Shown here piece after piece: positions 1-6,348 of a stretch of 10,072 nucleotides of DNA (positions within the stretch are counted from its first letter, which is position 1; every line of letters begins with the position of its first letter). The DNA comes from Bacillota bacterium (GTDB taxonomy: Bacteria > Bacillota > Clostridia > Acetivibrionales > DSM-1351): positions 1-10,072 of the forward strand of contig JAEWZA010000475.1 in NCBI GenBank assembly GCA_023395575.1. Direction: 5' to 3'. The position numbers were made by a program, and so were the translations under genes. The notes under the pieces were generated by a model. The model made no database searches and had not been told where the DNA came from. It saw only the letters and a program-made list of their open reading frames with translations.

Positions 1-85
1 TAGATATATACTGCACGGAGTACTATTTAAGTAGTTTACTGCTAATATATATTATTTTTTATTTTGCAACAGACCTTTTAAATCA

Positions 86-949
86 TTAGCTATTTTTTTG
101 TTCCATTAAATTTGACAATTCTCCGAACTTTTCAACTGATAAGACCTCACCTCTGATATTCTCATTCAATCCCATGCTGTCAATGATCTGTTTAATCTGT
201 TCTTTACTCTTGTTAAAGATGCCTGCATTTGCCAATCCATTAACAAGGGTTTTCCTTCTCTGTCCAAAAGAAGCCTTCACCAATTTAAAATAAAGATCCT
301 TATTCACTTTTACAGGCGGCTCACTTAAGATGTCCAGTTTTATAACTGTGGAATGCACTTCTGGTTGAGGTATAAAGCAATGAGGCGGAACATCAAAAAC
401 AATTTGCGGATGGGAATAAAACTGCACTGCAACAGATAATGCTCCATAGTCTTTTATACCAGGCTTTGAAACCATCCTTTGAGCAACTTCTTTTTGTACC
501 ATAAAAACCATTCCATCGATACCCTTAACTTCCTCTAAAAATTTCATTATTATGGGTGTCGTTATGTAGTATGGTAAGTTTGCTACAACTTTTACCTTAT
601 CAGCATTATATTTTTCTTTATACTCATTTATTATTGCTTCAATATCTACTTTCATTATATCGTTATTAATAATGGCTATATTAGAGAATTCACTAAGATT
701 GTCATTTAATGCTGCAATAAGGTGTTTATCAATTTCTACTGCAACAACTCCAGCGGAAATAGTTGCCATCTCTTTTGTCATACTACCAATACCAGGTCCT
801 ACCTCAAGTATAAGAGTATGCTCATCTATTTCAGCTGCAGAGACAATACTTTTTACAACACTATCATCATTGAGAAAATTTTGTCCAAGTGTTTTTGTCA
901 GCTTTAAATTATGCTTTTTAATTATTTCCAGCGTATTGTTTTTAATCAT
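86..949 (-). CDS. rsmA: 16S rRNA (adenine(1518)-N6/adenine(1519)-N6)-dimethyltransferase RsmA (KsgA)
   Basis: RsmA uses S-adenosylmethionine to dimethylate two adjacent adenines in the 3'-terminal helix 45 of 16S rRNA, a late step and checkpoint of 30S subunit assembly in the cytoplasm. The 287-residue product has the family's usual length and motifs: LGQNFL at 21-26, the SAM-binding loop EVGPGIGSMT at 49-58, the catalytic NLPYYIT at 124-130, CFIPQPEVHS at 191-200 and FGQRRKTL at 228-235 in the small C-terminal helical domain. The ATG start is preceded by AAGGAGA seven bases upstream. It is the last gene of the minus-strand series, 100 bp after yabE, as in Bacillus apart from the missing rnmV. 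A terminator-like hairpin ends directly upstream of its ribosome binding site, so its transcription may depend on read-through. Identification is very secure. Confidence 0.97.
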   Translation of the reverse strand: MIKNNTLEIIKKHNLKLTKTLGQNFLNDDSVVKSIVSAAEIDEHTLILEVGPGIGSMTKEMATISAGVVAVEIDKHLIAALNDNLSEFSNIAIINNDIMKVDIEAIINEYKEKYNADKVKVVANLPYYITTPIIMKFLEEVKGIDGMVFMVQKEVAQRMVSKPGIKDYGALSVAVQFYSHPQIVFDVPPHCFIPQPEVHSTVIKLDILSEPPVKVNKDLYFKLVKASFGQRRKTLVNGLANAGIFNKSKEQIKQIIDSMGLNENIRGEVLSVEKFGELSNLMEQKNS

Positions 950-960
950 GTAATTCTCCT

Positions 961-996
961 TTAAGAAAAATAGCTAATCTAAATATTAGATTAGCT
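961..996 (-). terminator. Intrinsic terminator-like hairpin after yabE, abutting the rsmA ribosome binding site
   Basis: A perfect 11-bp inverted repeat (arms 972-982 and 986-996, AGCTAATCTAA and its complement, 3-nt loop) is followed on the minus strand by ATTTTTCTTAA. That is the form of a rho-independent terminator for yabE, although the stem is A/T-rich. The U-tract runs straight into the AAGGAGA ribosome binding site of rsmA, so no room is left for a separate rsmA promoter after the hairpin. It could therefore be a partial terminator, an attenuator or an mRNA-stabilising 5' hairpin. Confidence 0.7.
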
Positions 997-1049
997 GTAA
1001 TAGTCCCTTTAAAACTTATTCTTTTGAAAACATGGTAAAAATGTAAAAA

Positions 1050-2120
1050 TTACTTCAATATATAAACCTTTACCTTTTTAACTCCCCATGCTTCTACTGC
1101 GCTATTAGTGTCAAGATAAACATCTATCTTGTTACCCTTTATAGCACCTCCTGTGTCTGCTGCAACTGCATATCCATAATCAGCTGCCTTTCCAGGAACT
1201 TCCACATACACCCTTGTTCCTAGCGGTATAACTCTCGGATCTACTGCTATTATTCCTCTTTTGGCCCTGACTCCAGTCGCAGTAATACCAAAACCTGGGT
1301 CTCCAGGGTTTTTACCCGTATCTTTAAATGAAGCGGTATATGAAGTTGCCTTCATATCAATTGCTTTTGAAAATTTTAATGTATCTCCACGTGATGTCTT
1401 GTAGTTTAAAACCGTACCCACTTCTACAATTCTGTCCAGAGGATTTGCAGAAACCACCTCTTCAACTAATTGCTTTGCGATCTGTTTTCCATTCTCATAA
1501 ACTACTTTATAAATCTTTTCGCGGACTCCTTCTTTTCCTTCTCGAACTGTATTTTTTATTCCGACATCTAGTCGGTCATTTTCTTTAGTAATTGTTTTAA
1601 ATGGAATAGATATTGCCTCTGTCACTGTTTTTTCATCAACACGGACTATCGAAATGTCCATATCCGGTACTATTTTGTCCTCTAATTTAGACCCAATAAA
1701 TTTGTCATCTCCGTCAACGCTTATAGCGTTGTCACTTAGTACCTCTTTAACAGTATCTTTATATGTCTTTACGTCAAGCTCTTTTCCATCAACTTTAATT
1801 GAAACAGGTACCGCTCGTTTAATTTGTATATTATTGTTTTTAATCTTCACGAGCTTTGCATCTAATGGCATATTTAAATAGTCTTCATTTGCCACCTTTA
1901 TGCCTGTCTGCTCTAATACCTCTCCAACTGTAGCCTTCATTGTTTTAATTACAATCTCTTGCCCATTATCGTTGATTACTACGTGTTTTTTCAATCCATT
2001 GAATACAAAAAATCCAGCAGTAATGGATATAACAACAGCAATGAGTATAATCGCAACATCGAAAGGCTTAATTTTTAATTTAGAAAAATACCTTTTAATA
2101 TTTTTCGCAATCGGTGTCAT
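1050..2120 (-). CDS. yabE: YabE-like membrane-anchored cell-wall protein with DUF348, G5 and 3D domains
   Basis: Predicted extracytoplasmic cell-wall-active protein related to B. subtilis YabE and to the resuscitation-promoting/stationary-phase survival (Rpf/Sps) group. The 356 residues comprise a short basic cytoplasmic N-terminus, one membrane anchor or uncleaved signal at about 21-41, two DUF348 repeats (about 46-88 and 104-147), a G5 domain (about 163-236) and a C-terminal 3D domain (about 255-356). The 3D domain keeps the aspartates that name it, D294 in VDPRVIPLG, D322 in AADTGG and D333 in GNKIDVYLD, a fold shared with MltA-type lytic transglycosylases. Peptidoglycan cleavage is inferred from the family. 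The ATG has an AGGAGG site eight bases upstream. It has its own promoter and terminator, so it is probably monocistronic. It occupies its usual place between tatD and rsmA, but with one extra gene inserted before it and rnmV missing after it. Confidence 0.93.
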   Translation of the reverse strand: MTPIAKNIKRYFSKLKIKPFDVAIILIAVVISITAGFFVFNGLKKHVVINDNGQEIVIKTMKATVGEVLEQTGIKVANEDYLNMPLDAKLVKIKNNNIQIKRAVPVSIKVDGKELDVKTYKDTVKEVLSDNAISVDGDDKFIGSKLEDKIVPDMDISIVRVDEKTVTEAISIPFKTITKENDRLDVGIKNTVREGKEGVREKIYKVVYENGKQIAKQLVEEVVSANPLDRIVEVGTVLNYKTSRGDTLKFSKAIDMKATSYTASFKDTGKNPGDPGFGITATGVRAKRGIIAVDPRVIPLGTRVYVEVPGKAADYGYAVAADTGGAIKGNKIDVYLDTNSAVEAWGVKKVKVYILK

Positions 2121-2128
2121 AATACTAA

Positions 2129-2134
2129 CCTCCT
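2129..2134 (-). promoter_or_regulatory. Ribosome binding site of yabE
   Basis: The minus strand reads AGGAGG eight bases before the ATG at 2120, a full match to the anti-Shine-Dalgarno sequence. It fixes that ATG as the start. Confidence 0.85.
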
Positions 2135-2161
2135 GTTAAAATATTCAAAGGGACTATTTTT

Positions 2162-2190
2162 ATTTTAGTCTAAGCACATATATTTGTCAA
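2162..2190 (-). promoter_or_regulatory. Sigma-A promoter of yabE
   Basis: The minus strand has TTGACA (2190-2185), a 17-bp spacer and TAAAAT (2167-2162): a perfect -35, a five-of-six -10 and ideal spacing. Transcription would start near 2155, giving a 5' leader of about 35 nt. The predicted start lies inside the left half of a 12- to 15-bp element that recurs inverted after the gene. This supports yabE being transcribed independently of the metG-tatD series. Confidence 0.8.
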
Positions 2191-2333
2191 ACCAATCGCC
2201 TATATGCTGGAAATAATTTTCCTAAATAACCCCTTTTTTACAATTATTAACTGAATTTTAGTATATTAATCACCTTTATAATTTATACCTAATAATAATT
2301 TGCTATTTAATAATCTATTACAATTAACGTGCT

Positions 2334-3044
2334 TCAAGGCTCATTTTTTAATTCTAGCATCATCCACTCATTAGTGTAAGAATTAAATTCCATAGTTATA
2401 AATTTCTCGTTGCTTCCACTTTTAAAAATACTGCCTTCTTCATTGTTCGAAGTATCTGCTGGCTTTATTACTTCGAAAACCGCTTTTAGCTGAATCTTCA
2501 TTGTATTCTCATCATCGTCTGATATATCAATATAAGGCTCTGAGCTCTTAAGCTTTATTTCCTTAAGTTCCTTTTGGTACATTTCCTTAAGAGCATTTAA
2601 ATCTCCAACCAATGTTTTATCTACTGCATTTTTACTAATAAATGCTTGCGCATTCTCATAGCTTTTTGAGTTTATGCTATCTGTCCACTTTTTTATAACA
2701 GTATTCATTGATGAAACGTCAATATTTTTTTTAAGTGTTATAATCATATCATTTCTTAATTGAATTTCTTTCTTTAAGTCTGCATTTTCGTTATTCAACG
2801 TTGAGGAATGTTTTCTCATCACCTCATTATCATTTGTAATAGTTTCTAACTTTGTGCTAAGCTCTTTATTGAGTCTATCAAGGTTATTCATCTTTTCACT
2901 AAGCGTTTCAATAGTGAGATTATTAGACTGCCTCATATTTTGAAAGCTTTCCAGTTGTTTCTCTCTGTCCCATAGTAAATAGTTAAAAGAAATAAGTATG
3001 GCAATTAAAAATATAAATACAATAACAATAATAAACTTTTTCAT
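2334..3044 (-). CDS. Unrecognised membrane-anchored coiled-coil protein with a possible NTF2-like C-terminal domain
   Basis: I do not recognise a named family. From the chosen start the 236-residue product has an N-terminal membrane segment (about 4-24, FIIVIVFIFLIAILISFNYLL) after a short basic end, which suggests a bitopic protein with its bulk outside the cell. Residues about 27-108 are rich in E, K, N and L with heptad-like spacing, a likely coiled coil. The remaining 110-236 begins with a helix around VIKKWTDSINSKSYENAQAF and ends with strand-like segments (KFITMEF, EWMMLEL), a pattern seen in NTF2-like or DUF4878-type domains; that is inference only. The frame is open to an ATG at 3104, which lacks a well-placed ribosome binding site. 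The ATG at 3056 sits directly on AAAGGA. The ATG at 3044, twelve bases after it and just before the membrane segment, is preferred, though uncertain. It follows tatD by 98 bp with no terminator and is probably co-transcribed with it. Its place next to yabE hints at a cell-envelope role. Confidence 0.8.
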   Translation of the reverse strand: MKKFIIVIVFIFLIAILISFNYLLWDREKQLESFQNMRQSNNLTIETLSEKMNNLDRLNKELSTKLETITNDNEVMRKHSSTLNNENADLKKEIQLRNDMIITLKKNIDVSSMNTVIKKWTDSINSKSYENAQAFISKNAVDKTLVGDLNALKEMYQKELKEIKLKSSEPYIDISDDDENTMKIQLKAVFEVIKPADTSNNEEGSIFKSGSNEKFITMEFNSYTNEWMMLELKNEP

Positions 3045-3142
3045 ATTTTTATCCATTCCTTTCACTTCGTTGAAGAACCCAATGCTTCTCCCGAAGCAAC
3101 CCATATGATAGAACTAATACCTTCTTGATGCTTAGAGAACGG

Positions 3143-3910
3143 TTACTCTATTCTAAATAATTTCTTAGCATTAGAAAAAGTGATATCTGCTACTTCTTGG
3201 GCGCTAATACCTTTTATTTCGGCTATTTTATCTATCGTGTGAATCAAATACCCTGAATTGTTTCTTTTGCCCCTAAAGGGTTCTGGCGCCAAATAAGGGC
3301 AGTCTGTTTCAATGAGTAGTTTATCTAATGGAACTGCTTTAACGACTTCTACAACCTTTTTGGCATTTTTGAATGTGACAACTCCACCAATGGATATGTG
3401 AAAATTATAATCAAGCATGTCCATTGCCATTTCAGTGCTACCCGAGAAACAATGAAAAATACCACCTATCTCATTTGCATTTGTCTTTTTAATTATCTTT
3501 ACAGTATCCTCATGGGCATCTCTGTCATGTATAATGATAGGAAGACTGAGCTCCTTCGCAAGCTCAATCTGCCTTTCAAACCACTCTCTCTGTATATCTC
3601 TGGGAGGATCACCATAATAATAGTCCAACCCTATTTCACCTATTGCAACTACCTTTTTATTCTTTGAAAGCAATCTTATTTTATCTAATATGCCTTCATG
3701 CATTTTGTCTGCATATTCAGGATGTATTCCCAAGGCAATATAAATAAATTCATATTTTTCAGCAAGTGCAATATTCGCCTCTAAAGATTCTAGACTTGCA
3801 GAAGCATTGAGTATATAAGTCACTCCATTTTGGTGTAAATCCTCTAGTAGTTCATTTCTGTCTTCATCAAATTTACTATCATCATAATGCGCATGTGTAT
3901 CAAAAATCAA
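3143..3910 (-). CDS. tatD: TatD-family metal-dependent hydrolase / DNase (YabD)
   Basis: Member of the TatD family of metal-dependent TIM-barrel hydrolases; characterised members are 3'-5' DNases or exonucleases linked to DNA repair, and the Bacillus orthologue is YabD. The 255-residue length is typical. The metal ligands are all present: H6 and H8 in DTHAHYD, E92 in GEIGLDYYY, H128 in IIHDRDA, H153 in FHCFSGS and D203 in ETDCPYLAP. Translation appears to start at a TTG codon: it places MIFDTHAH exactly at the family's N-terminus, and AGGTGA lies four bases upstream. The gene follows metG by 46 bp with no terminator between them, the arrangement conserved across Bacillus and Clostridium, and is probably transcribed from the metG promoter. 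The physiological substrate cannot be told from the sequence. Confidence 0.95.
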   Translation of the reverse strand: MIFDTHAHYDDSKFDEDRNELLEDLHQNGVTYILNASASLESLEANIALAEKYEFIYIALGIHPEYADKMHEGILDKIRLLSKNKKVVAIGEIGLDYYYGDPPRDIQREWFERQIELAKELSLPIIIHDRDAHEDTVKIIKKTNANEIGGIFHCFSGSTEMAMDMLDYNFHISIGGVVTFKNAKKVVEVVKAVPLDKLLIETDCPYLAPEPFRGKRNNSGYLIHTIDKIAEIKGISAQEVADITFSNAKKLFRIE

Positions 3911-3956
3911 AATATCACCTATTTAAAATTAATTTATATATCGTCAACTGCAGTAT

Positions 3957-5957
3957 TTATCCTACTCTTGCTCCGCTTTCCATGTCTTTGTCTATTGTAA
4001 CAAGGGAAAGTCCATTCTCATTTGAAGCTGCAAGAATCATTCCCTGTGACTCAATACCTCTTAACTTAGCAGGTTTTAAGTTGGCTACAAGAATTAAGGT
4101 TTTGCCCACCATTTCTTCAGGCGTATAATATTTTGCAATACCCGAAACAACTTGCCTTGTTTCTGCTCCAACCTGAAGCTTCATCTTTAATAGTTTATCT
4201 GCCTTTTCAACCTTTTCTGCTTCTATTACTTTTGCAACTCTTAATTCAACCTTTGAGAAATCATCAATTGTAATAAGGTTTGCATTAGTCTCATTGTCCT
4301 TATCAGTAGTAACAGCCGCACTTGCAGGCTCATTCTTTACATCCTTTTTAATGTCCTTTTCTACTTTTTCAGAAGGCTTACTTGCCTGACTGATTTTTTC
4401 TAGTTCTTCAAGCTCCTTCTTCACATCTATTCTTGGGAATATTATCTCGCCCTTTTTAACGCTAGCTCCTGATGGATACAAGCCCCATTCCTTAGCTTTA
4501 TCCCATTCAACGAGACTCTTATCCTCTATTCCTAATTGACTCCATATCTTTTTAGGTGTTTCAGGCATAAATGGCGAAATAAGAATACTAACCACTCTCA
4601 GTGTTTCTGCAAGATTATACATTACTTGTGCAAGTCTTGAGAAATTTGACTCATCCTTTGCCAATACCCATGGCATTGTTTCATCAATATATTTATTAGC
4701 TCTAGAAATTACTTTCCATATTTCAGTTAAAGCTGTGCTAAACTGTAATTTATCAATTAAATCCTCTACCTTTTTTGGCGTTTCAATTACAATTTTTATC
4801 AAATCATCATCAAAATCACCTGCTAACTTTGAATCTGGAATAGTGCCAGCAAAGTATTTATCTATCATAGCAACAGTTCTACTAACTAGATTTCCTAAAT
4901 CATTTGCCAAATCAGAATTAATTCTATTTATAAGTGCCTCATTTGAGAAAATGCCATCTGATCCAAATGGAACCTCTCTAAGCAGAAAATATCTAATAGC
5001 ATCAAGTCCATATTTATCTACCAGTATTTTAGGGTCAACAACATTTCCTATTGATTTAGACATCTTCCCGCCTTCAAGCAAAAGCCAGCCATGTCCATAA
5101 ATCTGCTTTGGAAGTGGTAAATCAAGTGCCATGAGCATTGCTGGCCAAATTATTGTATGGAAACGAACAATTTCTTTACCTACTAAATGAACATCTGCAG
5201 GCCAATAATTTTTGAAATTAGTATCATCCGAAGAAGAATATCCAAGTGCTGTAATATAATTTGATAAAGCGTCTATCCACACATAAACAACATGCTTATC
5301 ATCAAATGTAACAGGTATACCCCAATTAAATGTAGTTCTAGAAACACAGAGATCCTCTAAGCCTGGTCTTAAGAAATTATTGAGCATCTCATTCTGTCTT
5401 GATGTGGGCTGAATAAAGTCAGGATTTTCTTCAATCAATTTAATTAATCTATCCTGATATTTTGATAGTTTAAAGAAATAGCTTTCTTCCTTAGTCAATT
5501 CAACCTCTCTGCCGCAGTCAGGACATTTTCCATCTACTAACTGAGTCTTTGTCCAAAAAGATTCACAAGGTGTACAGTACCAGCCCTCATATGAACCTTT
5601 ATATATGTCACCTTGGTCGTATAACTTTTTAAATATCTTTTGAACAGCTTCCACATGTTCCTTATCTGTAGTTCTAATAAATTTGTCATTAGTTATTTTC
5701 ATTAACTTCCAAAGGTCTTTTATACCAGCTACAATTTCATCAACATAGGCTTTTGGTGTAATTCCCTTTTCCTCAGCCTTTCTTTGTATTTTTTGACCGT
5801 GCTCGTCAGTTCCTGTCAAAAACATTACATCGTATCCGGTGAGCCTTTTATATCTAGCTACAGCATCTGCTGCAACAGTTGTATATGAGTGTCCTATGTG
5901 AAGATTACCGCTTGGATAATATATAGGTGTCGTAATATAATAAGTCTTTTTAGGCAT
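3957..5957 (-). CDS. metG: Methionyl-tRNA synthetase
   Basis: Class Ia aminoacyl-tRNA synthetase that charges tRNA-Met and initiator tRNA with methionine using ATP (B. subtilis name metS). Numbered from the chosen start, the 666 residues contain the HIGH signature at 20-23, a four-cysteine zinc knuckle (C128, C131, C145, C148), the KMSKS loop at 298-302, the helical anticodon-binding domain (about 350-500), a lysine/glutamate-rich linker (about 512-558) and a C-terminal EMAP/OB-fold tRNA-binding domain (about 561-666, starting at ITIDDFSKVELRVAKV). The fused C-terminal domain is usual for this type and aids dimerisation and tRNA binding. The frame extends seven codons further upstream, but the ATG at 5957 is chosen because TGAGGAGG lies five bases before it and the protein then begins MPKKTYYITTP. 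It heads the metG-tatD series. No T-box or S-box leader is visible. Confidence 0.98.
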   Translation of the reverse strand: MPKKTYYITTPIYYPSGNLHIGHSYTTVAADAVARYKRLTGYDVMFLTGTDEHGQKIQRKAEEKGITPKAYVDEIVAGIKDLWKLMKITNDKFIRTTDKEHVEAVQKIFKKLYDQGDIYKGSYEGWYCTPCESFWTKTQLVDGKCPDCGREVELTKEESYFFKLSKYQDRLIKLIEENPDFIQPTSRQNEMLNNFLRPGLEDLCVSRTTFNWGIPVTFDDKHVVYVWIDALSNYITALGYSSSDDTNFKNYWPADVHLVGKEIVRFHTIIWPAMLMALDLPLPKQIYGHGWLLLEGGKMSKSIGNVVDPKILVDKYGLDAIRYFLLREVPFGSDGIFSNEALINRINSDLANDLGNLVSRTVAMIDKYFAGTIPDSKLAGDFDDDLIKIVIETPKKVEDLIDKLQFSTALTEIWKVISRANKYIDETMPWVLAKDESNFSRLAQVMYNLAETLRVVSILISPFMPETPKKIWSQLGIEDKSLVEWDKAKEWGLYPSGASVKKGEIIFPRIDVKKELEELEKISQASKPSEKVEKDIKKDVKNEPASAAVTTDKDNETNANLITIDDFSKVELRVAKVIEAEKVEKADKLLKMKLQVGAETRQVVSGIAKYYTPEEMVGKTLILVANLKPAKLRGIESQGMILAASNENGLSLVTIDKDMESGARVG

Positions 5958-5962
5958 GATTT

Positions 5963-5970
5963 CCTCCTCA
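5963..5970 (-). promoter_or_regulatory. Ribosome binding site deciding the metG start
   Basis: TGAGGAGG on the minus strand lies five bases before the ATG at 5957. The alternative upstream ATG at 5978 would put this site inside the coding region and has no comparable site of its own. Confidence 0.85.
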
Positions 5971-6032
5971 TTTGCCACAAATTGTTACTTTTCATTAGAA
6001 ACAACGAGACAATAACCTTTTTTATTTATTAG

Positions 6033-6054
6033 AATAGTGATTATAATTACTATT
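6033..6054. promoter_or_regulatory. Near-perfect 22-bp palindrome in the metG leader
   Basis: Outer arms AATAGT and ACTATT enclose an inner palindrome ATTATAAT, with a single mismatched pair (6039/6048). It lies about 27-48 nt after the predicted metG start site, a position where a bound repressor would block transcription. Bases 6041-6055 resemble a Fur/PerR-type 7-1-7 box (my recollection of the PerR consensus is TTATAATnATTATAA; two of fourteen positions differ). The local A/T richness makes chance resemblance a real possibility. Confidence 0.3.
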
Positions 6055-6087
6055 AAAATGTTATAATTATAAAAATTACATATTATA

Positions 6088-6116
6088 ACTATACATATTT
6101 GTTAATAATTTTTCAA
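6088..6116 (-). promoter_or_regulatory. Probable sigma-A promoter of metG
   Basis: The minus strand reads TTGAAA (6116-6111), 17 bp, TATAGT (6093-6088): five of six at both hexamers with ideal spacing. The start would be near 6081, giving a leader of about 123 nt before metG. The surrounding A/T-rich sequence contains other TATAAT-like strings, but none has an equally good -35 at the right distance. Confidence 0.6.
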
Positions 6117-6348
6117 GGCTAATATTAGCTAGAAAATAAGATATGTACAAACTAGGTTAATATTCAGCCTCATAAAATTAACTTAGTCAATGGGCGTTTA
6201 TACTTATCAATGGTTTGCTACCGAGAAAATTGCTAGAATTAGTAATGATTCGTTTTTGTATTAATACAGCAAGCTTTATTCATCCAACTTATTCATGCAA
6301 TTATTTCAAAATGACTAACGTCGCACAACGAAAGGAAGCTTAAATAAT

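Larger units (their letters stand above)
5958..6348. other. Intergenic region between divergent metG and the terpene synthase-like gene
   Basis: About 390 bp, very A/T-rich on the metG side. It holds a probable metG promoter (6088-6116), a near-palindrome in the metG leader (6033-6054), a perfect 12-bp palindrome GCTAATATTAGC (6118-6129) just upstream of the metG -35, a perfect 12-bp palindrome TGTATTAATACA (6257-6268), and a tandem pair TTATTCATCCAA / TTATTCATGCAA (6276-6287, 6289-6300). I find no convincing promoter for the plus-strand gene, no T-box motif and no RNA gene. Confidence 0.6.

Noticed and set aside
1..85. Terminator after rsmA
   Set aside because: Only weak, imperfect arms (around 19-43) without a following T-tract on the minus strand; the sequence is too A/T-rich to support a call.
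672..953. Plus-strand open frame opposite the 5' part of rsmA
   Set aside because: Antisense shadow of a conserved gene, without a ribosome binding site or recognisable product.
2191..2333. Terminator after the coiled-coil gene
   Set aside because: No stem with a T-tract on the minus strand could be found; transcription may run into yabE.
4735..5100. 121-codon plus-strand open frame opposite metG
   Set aside because: It lies wholly inside the well-supported metG coding sequence on the other strand and its translation shows no family resemblance.
5958..6081. T-box or S-box riboswitch in the metG leader
   Set aside because: The leader is only about 120 nt, very A/T-rich, with no AGGGTGG-type T-box motif, no specifier stem and no terminator before metG.
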